64,000 nucleotides of DNA from Rhypophila decipiens (GCA_033297075.1 MU858196.1:31339-95338); one strand, 5' to 3'. Counted from the first letter of the stretch, positions 42,474 to 54,258 are shown. The notes: generated from the sequence alone by a model not told the origin. Made by a program: numbers and translations.

Positions 42474-43487
42474 ATGGAGATGATCAAAATTGTCGCTGCC
42501 TTCTTGCTACTCCTTTCACCGACTCATCACACCGTGCTGGCAGCCATGACCGAGGAAACCGGGACCGTCGACTTTGCGATTCCAGGCCTTTCAGAGCCCG
42601 CCAAGACGTGGTACAGAGTTCTTGGCGGCCGCCTGAAAGCGCCAGATAGCATCCCTCTGATCATCCTCCACGGCGGGCCGGGCGCCTGCCACGACTACCT
42701 CCTCCCGCATTCAGACCTTGCCAAGCCGAATCGGCCCATCGTGTTTTATGACCAGATTGGGAACGGCCGATCCAGCCACTTTCCCGACAAGGCCGGCGAC
42801 GAATCCTTCTGGTCTGTCGACCTCTTCGTCCGAGAGCTGGACAACCTACTCGCCCACCTAGGTCTGCAAACCAAAAGCACACCGATTGATGTCTACGGGC
42901 ACTCATGGGGCGGTATGCTAGCCGCCGTCTGGGCTTCCAGACCATCGGACAAGGCTCCCAAGAACCTGCGCCGGCTGATCATCTCCAGCAGCCTGGCCAG
43001 CATGGACCTGTTCCAAGCGGGCGTCAAAACCCTGAGAAACAAACTCCCGCCCGCCGTCCAAGAGGTGCTAGACAGGTGCGAGAAGAAGAAGGACTTTGAG
43101 AGCCCCGAGTACGAAGCCGCGGTGGAGGTGTTCTACAAGCGCCACCTGAGCCTCACGCGACCCTGGCCGGCGCCCGAGGTCCAGGCCGCGCTGGACTGGT
43201 TCGCCAGGGACCCGACGACCTACGGGACAATGTACGGCCCGAGCGAGCTCTACGTCTCGGGCTCGCTCCGCAACTGGACCGTCATACCGCGTCTGGACAG
43301 GATCCGGGTCCCGACGCTGCTGCTCAATGGGCGCGAGGACGAAGCGCAGGACGTCGCTATGCAGCCTTTTTTCAACCTGATCAGCAAGGTCAAGTGGGTT
43401 ACTCTTGAAGCTGCTGCACACTTTACGCATGTTGACCAGCGGGGGAGACACATGGAAGTGATCCGGGAGTTTCTGGCAACTGAGTAA
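42474..43487 (+). CDS. Secreted proline-iminopeptidase-like alpha/beta hydrolase (S33)
   Basis: A single exon encodes 337 residues. It starts with a signal peptide (MIKIVAAFLLLLSPTHHTVLA). The family oxyanion motif HGGPG is followed by FYDQIGNGRSS, the nucleophile elbow GHSWGGMLA, the acidic residue in LLNGREDEA and the catalytic His in AAHFTHVDQRG. This is the S33 proline-iminopeptidase group, which removes N-terminal Pro or acts on related amides and esters. Most members are cytosolic; the signal peptide here puts it in the same secretory route as the RiPP precursor. It lies 441 bp after the UstYa gene, in the same direction. Trimming of the Pro-rich core N-terminus after Kex2 cleavage is a reasonable but untested role. 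Confidence 0.88.
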   Translation: MEMIKIVAAFLLLLSPTHHTVLAAMTEETGTVDFAIPGLSEPAKTWYRVLGGRLKAPDSIPLIILHGGPGACHDYLLPHSDLAKPNRPIVFYDQIGNGRSSHFPDKAGDESFWSVDLFVRELDNLLAHLGLQTKSTPIDVYGHSWGGMLAAVWASRPSDKAPKNLRRLIISSSLASMDLFQAGVKTLRNKLPPAVQEVLDRCEKKKDFESPEYEAAVEVFYKRHLSLTRPWPAPEVQAALDWFARDPTTYGTMYGPSELYVSGSLRNWTVIPRLDRIRVPTLLLNGREDEAQDVAMQPFFNLISKVKWVTLEAAAHFTHVDQRGRHMEVIREFLATE

Positions 43488-44492
43488 CGCATCCTTCAGG
43501 TGCGAGACAGGGAATGGAATGCGAGGAACGTATTACGACGTCGTTGGGAAATGTAACCAAGGGACGGGATGGAACTCTTATCATGCGACATGCAGACGGA
43601 CAATTTATTGCTTATTTTATTGCTTGTGTCGGTCCGCCTTTGTATGTTTGTGTTACCGTCCAGACAGCAGTGATTGCGCCCCCAACTTGAGGTCTTGTCG
43701 GCCGGGGCGGAAGTTCCACGCGGTGAGGCGTGGAATCCTTAATCTTGTTGGACGATCTTCCGAGCTCCCTCCCATTTGCGGGTTGCTACTGGACGGGAAA
43801 CTCTAATACTCGGATCTTTTGCAAAGATGGATGGGATCATTTCAAGGCAAGTACTCCGCACGGAGCGGTCCAAGGGCGCCTTTGCCGCAGCCCTACAGCC
43901 CAGCAGGTTCCGGAATGGTCCGGATCTACTGCCGCGACCCATGGTTACCATGGTAGGTAGCTCCTGTAGGTACACTACCTTCTCAGCTGTTGGTTGGTAC
44001 TTGCAGCATGACCAATGCAGAGGGGAGAGTTGGTTACACAGACACACAGGGACGGCCCCCAGCCCCCCTTGCACTTGGTCCCGGCATTTTCTATCAGCCG
44101 AAATATCGCCAAGCTCCGCCTCGAAAGCTTCGTTCAGATAACAAACTAAAATTACGGAGACCGATCAAATGCCACCTTCCTAAATCCGGCACTAATCTCA
44201 AAGGGTCCATGTTCTGCTGTTGGAACAGGATTCCAACTGCTGGTGAGACGCTTGCCTACCAGCAGTTTGATGCGAAGGCTTACTATATCGAGCGAAAATT
44301 CTTTCTTCTTTTTAACAAATCACACTTTATTTGCAACACGTTACACGTCTATGCCAGTGACTGTTTCAGGTGATTCTCATGCCCATAAAATGAATAAATG
44401 ACAACCCCATATGATATCACAAAGCCCAGTTGACCATTGTTACTACATAATTATCTAGTCAGACATGCATTATAACCGAGGTACCTGTCTGT
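43488..44492. other. Intergenic, no gene seen
   Basis: This is the 1-kb convergent stretch between the peptidase and the PTH11-like gene. Short frames have no recognisable content. Confidence 0.4.
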
Positions 44493-45837
44493 CTAGGCAT
44501 TCCCAACCCTAACACTCGCCACAGCCGGTACACCTCCTCCCAAAAACCCCGTCTTCCCAGTAGTAGTAGGCTCGCCAAGCTCCACCTCCTCAACCGCCCA
44601 TGCCCTCTGCCTCCTAATCTCGATGTACTTGCTCGCCGACCACATCTTGTTGCTTCCCTTCTTGTTGTTGTTGTTGTTGCTCCCACCACTAGCAGTCCCC
44701 TTGCTACTGGCGCCAAACGTGCTCTCCTGACGCCGTGCTTCGTCATCCGCTCGTAAAAAGCCGGATTCCAGGCTCATGAGGAATGGTTTCAGGAACGGGA
44801 CGGTGGTGGCCATTAGGCCGGTGGTTTGGACTAGGAGGGTGGTGGTGGTTGGTTTGTAGAGTTCGTAGAGGAAGTCTGGACCTTGTTCGGTGGTTGTAGT
44901 GGGTAATGAAAACACGGTGGGAGACCGGTAAAGGAGTATTATTTGGACGATGGAGGCGCAGACTGGTCTAGAGGGATGTGAGGGGTAAGATTGGTAACGC
45001 ACATCAGAAGAGGAGAGAGAGAGAAAGAAGACATACACGACCCTGCACCAGAAGCCACCCAAGATCTTGATGCGCTTGTCCCAGGTCATTTGGACGGGGA
45101 TGATGATGATGGAGGGGATGACTATCAAGATGACGTCGAGGAGAAGATTTGTGATTGCGCTGAAGGCGCGGACTGCGTGCTGAGGACCCGTGTTAATAGA
45201 GCTTGTTGACGATGGTCTGACTGGAGCCTTACCAGGTCGACACACTGCGCTCCGTGGCGCATGACATTCCATCTCGCCGGCTCGGGACACTGGAAGGCGA
45301 TGGCAAAGAGGTTGCTGATGCCCCAGAGCAGGGTAATCGCCCCCGTTGCAAAGATGACGACTCTGTGCCTGGTATCGGGTGTTATGGCGAGGAGGGCAAA
45401 GAGCAGAGCCGCCTTTGTCGCGACGAGTGCAAAGATGTTGAGCAACTCAGACGAGTAGAAGACCTTTTTGATGGGCAAGTGAAACTGTCAGCTTTGAACT
45501 CTTAGACTTGGAAAGGGTATATTATCGTGCGAACCTGAAGTGCAATGTCCACCGCGCTGTCATCCTGACGATCAGAAGAGAGGCCGATCCCTTGCCCTCC
45601 CGGACTCAGAATGGCAGCAATCTGTCCGACCGAGAGGATCAGGGCACCGAGTAAGACCCAATCGGCTGACTTGAGCTTCCTCGCGAGGAGCTGCTTGGTT
45701 GCAAACTGTGCTGCGACCGACAAGACGGAGAGGACGAGGCATAGCCAGGCCATGATCTGAACCACTGGGCTTGCGTCGACGCCATCGATGACGGACGGCC
45801 TTGTCCTCTCGGACGAGTCGGAAGAGGAAGAGTTCAT
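44493..45837 (-). CDS. PTH11/rhodopsin-domain integral membrane protein
   Basis: Exons 45837-45535, 45463-45233, 45179-45037 and 44967-44493 give 383 residues. The donors are GTTCGC (weak), GTAAGG and GTATGT, and all joins keep phase. Seven hydrophobic helices are seen, for example IMAWLCLVLSVLSVAAQFA, IFALVATKAALLFALLAI, VVIFATGAITLLWGISNLFAIA and ITNLLLDVILIVIPSIIIIPV. A QC-PARWN-like loop with paired Cys is typical of the fungal rhodopsin/PTH11 family. The C-terminal tail has a Ser/Asn/Lys-rich run (SGGSNNNNNKKGSNK). Such proteins are plasma-membrane receptors or unknown transporters and are often next to secondary-metabolite genes. Membership in the RiPP cluster is uncertain. Confidence 0.85.
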
Positions 45838-47085
45838 CGTGTGTCGTGTGACTCTTGTCTCGCCGTACGGGAATGATGACTGGAAGGAATCTTACAAAGA
45901 CCCCGGTATACATACAAGAAGAGTCTCATTTCTACCAGACCGCTGAGCCTTGTCCTTCCTCTGCTATTTCGTTATCTATCAGCAACCAACGCTTTTCAGG
46001 GGCCATGGCATAATATCGAATCACTATGCCACATTGGCACAGTAGAACAAGAGCTGTGCTTCGAGTTGACCTCTATCACCATGTCTCGATTTAACGAGGG
46101 TGTGACGCGCAAAAACTAAACCGTAATTCACGTTGTGTGCCAAGCAATTGCCCTTATATAGCCATTCAGCTTCACAGAGGGCCTTAAAAGAAACATTCGG
46201 ACTCGATTCATGTGCCGCCTGCTTCCCAGGTATCACACTGTGTGACCTACTTAATGTGTATGTGGAGGAAGGGCTTCTCATCTCTTGATTGGGGGCTGGT
46301 TGTTGATTTGATACCAACACTCAATGCGCCGCTCGGTCAAAGCTGGATCAACCTAATCTGTGTGACTGTGATGAAGGTGACTTTTCGGGCAGTGGTGGCT
46401 GGTATTGGTCAGTGGTGATTTGTACATGGGCCTGACTGCAAAGTGCTGTTGGAACGGTGTGTACTCCATCGGGGTTATGCACCTACCTCCTCTTGGGCCT
46501 GATAAGGCTGTACAGGGTTAGGGTTGTAGGCGGGAAACCCCGTCCCACCCGCACTTTGGCACTGCGCAACAGCCGGGCTCTTGAATAATTATGGCGAAAA
46601 GTCCCTGCAGGTCAAAACGCAAACCGACAAGAAAATTCAGCACGCAAAAAAATAACTAGCACCGCTAGATTTGATGCAGAGAGAAGAAAGAAACAAGTCC
46701 AGAACCTTGCAGGGATTCTGAACCAACAGCATGGCCATGCATGAAGCAATGCTTGAATTGACTTCCCCGGTCCAATCAAACATCAACCCTTCCTGCCTCC
46801 CGTGATGGTTGGAGCACCTCTCCAGGATCTGTCCTTGCAATATCGTGTATTACCACCACACGTGCGCCAACTCAAACCATCCGACATGTTGCTCTCCCGT
46901 CTCTCCCAGCATGCATTCACCCAGAGGACATCTCCCTCTGTCATTGCTCAACCACACTTTCCGTTTCTCAGGATTCTTACCTTTTCCCCGCGCGATATTA
47001 CCCACGACCCCGTCCGAGTCACACGACGAAATAAGCTTACAACAACTTGAACTTCCAAAGTTCATGTCATCAAAGTCGTGGCTAA
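45838..47085. other. Intergenic, no gene seen
   Basis: This is the 1.2-kb region between divergent genes (PTH11-like on minus, permease on plus). I found no additional gene. Confidence 0.4.
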
Positions 47086-49239
47086 ATGTCGCCAGTCATG
47101 GAGCTTCAAAACCGTGGCACCAAGTTCGCGTCCAAGGACCACCACTCGGAGCACGATATAGCCGGCGGAATCGGCACGGAGGGATCGGGTTACACACGAG
47201 ATGACCGGGACTTGATCCGGCTCGGGAAGCGGCCGGTGTTAAGGGTCAGGATCAATCAACTCGGCAATAGGCACATACCTACCTACTATGAACTTGAACT
47301 GACGTGATGTTTTATTTAGCGAAATTTCGGGTTCATGTCCATTCTAGGCTTCTCATGCACCGTGCTGATTACCTGGGAAGGCATGTTTGTGTTTGTCTCA
47401 CCTCACCCGCTCACGTATTGCCTTGAAAGAAGAACAAAGCTGACAATGATACAGAATCTCGACCTCGAGTCTACTCAAGTATGAGCCCGTCATATCTCAT
47501 ATACCAAGTTTAAATGAACAGGCTCTAACCTTGGACAAAGTGGTGGTCCGGCAGGATTGCTCTGGGGATATCTGATCGTCTGGGTCGGCATGATGTCGAC
47601 ATACGCTGTGCTGTCTGAGCTGGCGTCCATGTGGGATCCCCCATACCCGTCGATATATGTACACAAGTTTGGACTGACCACGCAACAGGGCACCCACTGC
47701 AGGCGGTCAATACCAGTAAGAAAGACCCTTCCAGCCACGGCCGACATTACCCATTAGTATTATCATCCAGTCCTACTGACAGCTAACAACCAACAAAGCT
47801 GGGTCTCCATCCTAGCACCAGACTCGTCCAGAAAGTTCCTAAGCTACCTGACAGGCTGGCTCACAATGGCAGGGTGGCAAGCGGTAACAGCCTCGGCAGC
47901 CTTCCTGATCGGCTCCCTCCTCCAGTCCACAATCGTGCTAGCCAACCCGTCCTACGCGCCCGAGCCCTACCAGACGATGCTCTTCCTCTGGGCCATACTA
48001 GCCTTTGCAGTCTTTATCAACACCGTGGCGAGCAAGACACTTGCTCACTTTGAAGGCATGATATTGGTCTTGCACATCCTTGGTTTCTTCGGCGTCCTGA
48101 TCCCGCTGGTGTACTTGTCTCCTCATGGGGACGGGAAAGCTATCTTTACCACGTTTGTGAATTTCGGTGGGTGGGAGACACAGGGTCTGTCGTTTATGGT
48201 CGGATTACCTGCTTCGGTGTTTTCGCTTGTTGGTGCGGATTCTGCTGTTCATGTGAGGATTGAATAATCATTTATTGGGTTCAGTGAGTTGACAGAGCTG
48301 ACAAAACACAGATGGCGGAAGAAATCCGGAACGCATCGACGGTCGTCCCACAAGCCATCATGTCCAGTATTGTGCTGAATGGAATCCTTGGTTTCGCCAT
48401 GATGACGGGCTACCTCATTTGTTTTGGGAATCTCGAGACCAACCTCGAGGCAGTGCTGGGGTCCTATGAGACTCTTGGATTCCCGTTCCTGTATGTCTTC
48501 CAGACAGGGACGGGCTCGACTGCCGGCGCGGTGGTTATGAGCTTGATCATTGTTGTTCTGGGGATTTGTAGCACCGTTGGGGTGTTGGCGTCTTCGTCGA
48601 GGATGTTGTGGTCCTTTGCTCGGGATAGGGGGATTCCGTTTTGGAGGACGTTTATCAAGGTAAAGGAATCTGGCACCTACTTGGGACGGTTGAAATGTGG
48701 TCGAAACCATCATGATGTCCGTCAGCTAATTACCCGCGTCTCCTCGCCAGCTCAACCGCCGAACCTCAATTCCAGTCTACACGGTCGCATTCACAACCTT
48801 TGTGTCAGTCCTCCTCTCCCTCATCACCCTTGGATCAACAGTGGCCTTCAACAACATCGTCAACCTCAGCGTAGCGGGCCTCTACGCGTCGTACCTGCTC
48901 AGCTGCGGCCTTTTGCTCTGGCGTCGCCTGATCACAGTCGGTGGAATCCAGCCGTACAATACAGCTGGTGGGTCTCTTATCGGCCCGGGAAAACTGCAAT
49001 GGGGACCGTGGCGAATCCCTGGGATATTGGGCGTGGCGAACAACATCTTTGCCTGCTGTTTTCTGTTGTTGCTTTGGGTCTGGGCTTTCTTCCCGCCTAG
49101 TACCCCTGTGACGCCCGAGACTATGAACTTTAGTGTTTTGACGTTTGGTGCTGTGGTGTTGTTTGCTGTTGTTTGGTACTTTGTTCAGGGGAGGAAGGAG
49201 TATAAAGGTCCTGTTGTGGAGATTGAGGCGGATCTGTAG
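47086..49239 (+). CDS. GABA/amino-acid permease (APC family), eight exons
   Basis: Exons are 47086-47244, 47320-47384, 47455-47468, 47522-47630, 47689-47715, 47799-48252, 48312-48659 and 48751-49239, giving 554 residues. Two are microexons (14 and 27 nt). Joining them restores ITWEG-IISTSSSNLGQSGGPAGLLWG and ELASM-APTAGGQYHW-VSILAP, both strongly conserved in fungal GABA/choline permeases. About twelve transmembrane helices follow. The protein probably imports or exports an amino acid, choline or related amine across the plasma membrane. Its location at the edge of the RiPP region makes a peptide or precursor transport role possible but unsupported. The donor after the 14-nt exon is weak (GTCTAC), so skipping would cause a frameshift. 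Confidence 0.88.
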
Positions 49240-49280
49240 AGTCTGAATAAGCTAGACTATGCTTGTGTATAAACCCTAGG

Positions 49281-51916
49281 TTATTGGTGTGTCTGGTCAT
49301 CTTGAACTTGATCCGCTGTTGTCCGCTTCCTCCTATTCCTCTTGGAAGGCGGCCCCCAGCATAAAGATCCTATTGCTATCACCACAGTGATCAAAACCAC
49401 CGCCCCAGCAGCCAGCATTCCCATCTTGAACCCGACTGTCTCTGTGACAGACTGAGCATGCTCAGACACTGCTGGAGCAGTCTCCGAGGCGATAGGCGCC
49501 TTTGAAGTAGTAGCCGATACCGAGATTGCACTCAGAGTGGGCGTGCCCTTTGGAGTCGGTCCCCCGACACCGATAACCGTCTGCGCTATGCCAGGCGCCA
49601 GACTGAACGTTCCATTGCCTGTTCCACAGTCGCAAAGATCACGACTGTATTCGTATCCACAGCAAAAGGTATCATCGCCACACGGGATGATCTTGGCCGA
49701 ATCTTCGTCCTCGTCGTTGGTGAGGCAAAACCCGCCACACCCTGACACATTCCAGCCAGGATCCGTGCAAGCACTGCGAAGTACAGACCCCAAAGTCACA
49801 TTCGGGAGGAATACTACCGGATTTGTAGTAATGCACATGGCGTTTGAAAAGCAAGTCCAGCCCGGTGAGCAGCATTGTGAGACGGCGACATCGAAGGTCT
49901 GGCAGGGATAATAGCCCGTCTGGAACTTTCCATTGAAGCCGTAACAGGGAGCTGGATTCTCAACGCTACCTAATAATGTCATCGTAGTAGGTATCGAGGC
50001 ATCTCCTCTAGTCTTGGCGGGTGTTGTTTGTACTGCGGTGGATGGTAGCGCTGTGTTGCCAGTGGTGTTACTAACGATTTTCCATGCAGCGACGGAAAAG
50101 GCGGCTAGGACGGCAATGAGGAGGACGGAGACAAGAACAACGTGAGGCCTGCTACGTATCGCCTGACTGACGCGAAGCCTTTGATAAGTTGCTGCACTCA
50201 AGCGCCTCATGCTCAGGCTTTGAACCAGACCAGGTACCGAAGCAGACTGCCGCACCAGCTCCGACCTGTGGAGGATCAAGTAGGTCAGCGCTGTGACAGC
50301 AGCCGAACAAACGACCCAGAGCCAGGCAGTGAGTTTCCCTTCAAATTCCTGTCGTACAATCAATAATTAGCTTTGTTCGTTCATTCTTTATTTACCCACT
50401 TACTTGCCCAATGCCAACAAAGCTCGATTTACACTTACAATGATTTTCATCCCAAATACACCTGCCACAAAGGTGAGAGGGATGAAGAAGAAAGCCAGAG
50501 AGGTCAGCTTCGTGACCACTTCAGCTTCCTGGATGGCCCTCTCGCTTTCCAGGATGCTCATCGTTGACATCAAGGTCTTGAAGACTCGGTCCAAACGATG
50601 TCGCAGGAGTTCAATCTCGTCTCTGATATCGACCACCTGTTGATGTTGTTGCTGGCCGGTCTCACCAGATGCTTCCGGGCCGTGGAGTACCATGATTTTA
50701 TCGCCCAAACGCTTGAAAGACTGGCTTTGGTGAAAGAGGGCGTTCCTCCACGAACCAAACAATACCCGAGAGCTGTGCAGTGCACTCCGTACGGTATTTT
50801 CCTTTGCCATTGACATTTCGATCTTATCCAGTGTCTGACCAAGAGTTTCCAGCACCAGAGTCTCGTCGACAATGGCAAGCGAAGCGACGATGCTTTTACA
50901 TATCCGAGAAAATTTTTCCTGGGCGGGAATGCCGGCGGTCCCCCCCTGCTCGTATCCGACTCGCCCGGCTCGCCTCCCAGCAAGAGACCAACGCCCGACG
51001 CTTGTAACCGGTCAACAAACCCATCGCGGGTTTTCGTGTTTTTACCGAGAAATGTCGTCAGCTCCCGCCGCTTCCTTGTACACGGTGCAAGGATATGGTA
51101 CTCTAGGCTCGTCACGCAAAGGAGTCTTGGCGGGTCGAAGAGAAGTATACCTATGAGCCCAAACCAGGCCAGTGGCTGGTTAGTGCGTTTTCGGTGCGAG
51201 AGCTAAGTGCATAATTCCCATCGTCCCCTCCCTAGTCAAAAAAGTCCCAATATCAAAAGCTTAATTACCTGTAATATGTCCTCTCTCCGATTCGGTGAAC
51301 CACATCGAGACGTTCTCGTAAGCAGCAACAATCGTTTCCGCATTCTTGCTCGCGGCACCGCCATCGTTCATCAAGGAGCAGTACGTCCGATACGGTTTCG
51401 AAATCCTGGAGTACCGAGAATGGTCGAGACGCAAATCAGGGGGTCCTTGAAAGTGGAAACATCATAGGGCCATCCCGCATCTATCCGCGCTTCAATGACC
51501 CGACTTTCCTTTCCTTGGGATTCCTTTCTAAGCCATTTCGCGAAGAAGAGCACGCCAACCGCATCCCGTACTAACCACTTCTGGCCGAGCGAGATGGTCT
51601 CGTTGGCGTGGAACTCGAATAAGCTGTCGGGTATGGATGGGAACGACACTCGAAGTCGTGACTGGAGGTCGTCGTCAACGCCCTCGAAAAGAAGCAGAGT
51701 AACCGCTGGTCTCGAGGCTGAATCAGCTGCTGTCGAACCGAAACTGCTCCCTGGGCTAGTAATACCGCCGAACTCGTCACTGGCGTTCACTCGCTTTGTC
51801 CAAGTCAAGTCGTCGTTGTTGAGGGTCAGCTCAACGATATCCCATGCCCTGCTTGATGGTTCTTCCGGACGGCCAGCACCAAAAGGAGCCCCCCTGTCCC
51901 CTAACTCGATATCCAT
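49281..51916 (-). pseudogene. CorA-like protein fused to an extracellular Cys-rich domain, disrupted in the middle
   Basis: Recognisable parts on the minus strand are an N-terminal CorA-like region from 51916 (FEFHANETISLGQKWLVRDA, DAGWPYDVSTFKDPLICV), middle pieces (LMNDGGAASKNAETIVAAYE; NQPLAWFGLIGILLFDPPRL; LEYHILAPCTRKRRELTTFL), then LETLGQTLDKIEMSMAKEN and the first CorA membrane helix. The last exons are …-50439 and 50348-49281. Three lesions break the frame: a one-base shift near 51381, a TAG at 51204-51202, and a shift near 50950 that a 47-nt intron might explain. After the CorA helices (AFFFIPLTFVAGVFGMKII; LWVVCSAAVTALTYLIL) come a third helix, a Cys-rich ectodomain with about 17 Cys (CYGFNG, SQCCSPGWTCFSNAMC, DTFCCGYEYSRDLCDCG), a fourth helix and a basic tail. 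GMN reads GMK. A split gene or sequencing errors are alternatives. Confidence 0.65.
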
Positions 51917-52446
51917 ATTACTCACAAGGGCGTATTACTGCATGTCATGAATACAAGGAAACATAATTGTGGAGAGGTTCGGAAGACTAGATAGGATCTT
52001 GCTCGGGTATATTTATTTCTTTATCAGCCTATACTTTCCATTGAGGCGGTGGCTGTGCCACACCCATCCACAACGCCGACCGACAGCCTGCAGATCAGCC
52101 CCGATGAATTATTGGTTATCAACGATACTCGATACAGCAGAGACGACAGTCATTTCCTTCTGAATCACACTGTACGAAATAGGAGGTAACGGTAACCGGC
52201 ATCTCAGCATCTTTCCGTATCACGTATTTCAACATGTCAGCCCTAATGAAATCCTCTCATGACATTCGTGGTACTTATGGACGCCGGGTCGAGAAACAAC
52301 AACAAAGCAAGCACCTCACACTACGCCTTCTGAGCAATTATCAAGCAGGGCATGGAATGTAATTTGAGCTCCTCATCGCCGTGTTTCCAGTATTCTCCGG
52401 CAACACGATCACAGAGCTGGCTAGGTACTCCTAACTTCTTACAAGC
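51917..52446. other. Intergenic, no gene seen
   Basis: This is the 5' region of the CorA-like gene and the 3' region of the next gene. No feature is supported. Confidence 0.4.
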
Positions 52447-53244
52447 CTATGTACAAACATCCTTCCAGGTCCCCTTGTCCAAATCATGCTCGTGCTTCTC
52501 ACAGCCAAAGTACTCATGGCCCTTAGCATCCTTGCGGTACTTCTTCTTGCCCGGGTGAGGATCGCCATTGATAAACAGGTTTATAAGCTTGCCGAGCTTG
52601 GCACCATCGCCGAAGAGGCCGTTGACAGTGACGGTCCCAGGGGCGTTGGGGGGTTGGAACACGACGGGATGCTCGGCGTTGGACTTGTACTTGGCGTCCC
52701 TCTCTTGCTTCTCTTGCTTCTCCTCTTGCTCGAATCCGACGTAGGCTTTGGCCTGTTCGGCCGAGAGCTCGTAGGTGGTGGTGGTCTCCTCCTCTCCTCC
52801 TGCAGCAGCAGCGCAAGTAGGGGTCTTGGAAACGACCACGGTAGGAGCGACATCATCGCCGCCAAAGAGGATGCCATGATTGAGCTTCAGATGAGGGCGG
52901 AGATTGCATGTTCCTGTAGTCCAGTCGTCGGCGTCGGCGTTGCTGCGCGTCTCAAACTTGATGGTGTAGGGGTCGGTCTCGTCCTGGCGAATGTCCTTGG
53001 TGCACTTGCTGTCGCAGAAGCCCGTGCCACGGATTACTGTCCTGGTGCTCCCGTCAAAGCCGAGGAAGTCGTTCAGGGCGAGCTTGTAGGTGATGTTTCC
53101 GTCGTTGACCTTTTCCTCGACGGTGAAGGTGCCTTGGTCGTCCAGCTGGGGATTGGAGAGGACCCCCGCCAGCTGCCATTGGCTGTTGCGCCAGGCCTCA
53201 TACTCCGCTTCGTTCATATCGACGTCGGGATTGTTGGAGTCCAT
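52447..53244 (-). CDS. Hypothetical protein, orphan
   Basis: A single exon encodes 265 residues from the ATG at 53244, which has a good context (CCACCATGG). No signal peptide or membrane helix is present. The sequence has several Cys (FCDSKCTK, GTCNLR, PTCAAAAGG, YFGCEKHEH, KDVCT). It also has an acidic N-terminus, a Glu/Lys/Gln-rich low-complexity part (FEQEEKQEKQERDAKYKS) and a compact ending (GLFGDGAKLGKLINLFINGD, then HPGKKKYRKDAKGHEYFGC). I do not recognise a family. Codon use is strongly GC-rich at third positions, as in expressed genes here. The His/Cys-containing C-terminus could bind a metal, but this is speculation. Confidence 0.65.
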   Translation of the reverse strand: MDSNNPDVDMNEAEYEAWRNSQWQLAGVLSNPQLDDQGTFTVEEKVNDGNITYKLALNDFLGFDGSTRTVIRGTGFCDSKCTKDIRQDETDPYTIKFETRSNADADDWTTGTCNLRPHLKLNHGILFGGDDVAPTVVVSKTPTCAAAAGGEEETTTTYELSAEQAKAYVGFEQEEKQEKQERDAKYKSNAEHPVVFQPPNAPGTVTVNGLFGDGAKLGKLINLFINGDPHPGKKKYRKDAKGHEYFGCEKHEHDLDKGTWKDVCT

Positions 53245-54258
53245 GGTGGCGGGTGATGGTGACAAGAGCAGCACTAGGCGGACTGATGATGGTAGAAGAG
53301 TTGTGAAACAAGGTTGTGTGTTATCAAGAGAAGTACTTGTCGTGGAGCAGACTTTCCCCAGACTTCAGACTTCAAGTTCTTCTTGTTACTTATACTTGAG
53401 TCTGAGGCAGGGAAATCATGTGTTCTGTCTATTTCCGGCATCAAGAATGACCCGTGATAGACTCTGGAGGCTGCATCAATTCGATAGCGCACTACTCGAG
53501 TACATTAGACCTGTGATAAAACGATTGTCTCGGAGCTGAAACTTCAATTGGAACTAGCATATCCAATAGAGCCAAGTTGCAAGAGCTGAACTTTCCGGTT
53601 TGGGGTCATGCTGCTGCGAGCACATCATAGAGCGATTCGGTCGGAGCTGAAACTTCCATTTTGGGTTAGAGCATCTGTGAGGACACCCGACGAGTAGGGT
53701 CTAGAAGCCTCTAGACTATAAGGCCTAGAAAGGCAACGAACGTCAGGGCGAGGCAATGCAAGAGCCGAGACTGTGATAGCCCCGGCCAGGACGTTCCAGC
53801 CCTTATTATCCGTAACCCACTCTCGATGCCACGGATACCACACCTCACAGCCGCCCTAGCCGATTTGGACATGATGCTGTCGAGCTGCAGGATGCTAGTA
53901 CACGTAGTAATTAATACCTATCCCTTTCAGCGAAGCCAGGCCCCATCAAAGTCGGCACAACAGGTAGTAGCTATATCTTATAGACTTGGCCGGTTGCTTT
54001 GTTCTTGTTGTTGGTGGACCTTTTTGGGCTTGAGACAGGGGAACATCTCCCCCCTTTTGTGACACTAGCAAACAATATTAGCTTTAACCATTTCTACTCA
54101 GAATATCATAATCGGCGTCAAACTAAAAATGTGGTTGACGACTACAAATAGCCCGGCCGTAGTCAGTTAACTAGTTCAGGATACTTACAAGTTCCAAATA
54201 TATATCCAGTCAGCTTGTAGCATTAGTAATCTATTTTCATGCTGGAGGGTTCTTTAGG
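53245..54258. other. Intergenic with weak tandem repeats
   Basis: Three degenerate copies of a GGAGCTGAAACTTCC-like word start near 53531, 53584 and 53641 (spacing 53-57 nt). No gene is supported. Confidence 0.35.
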
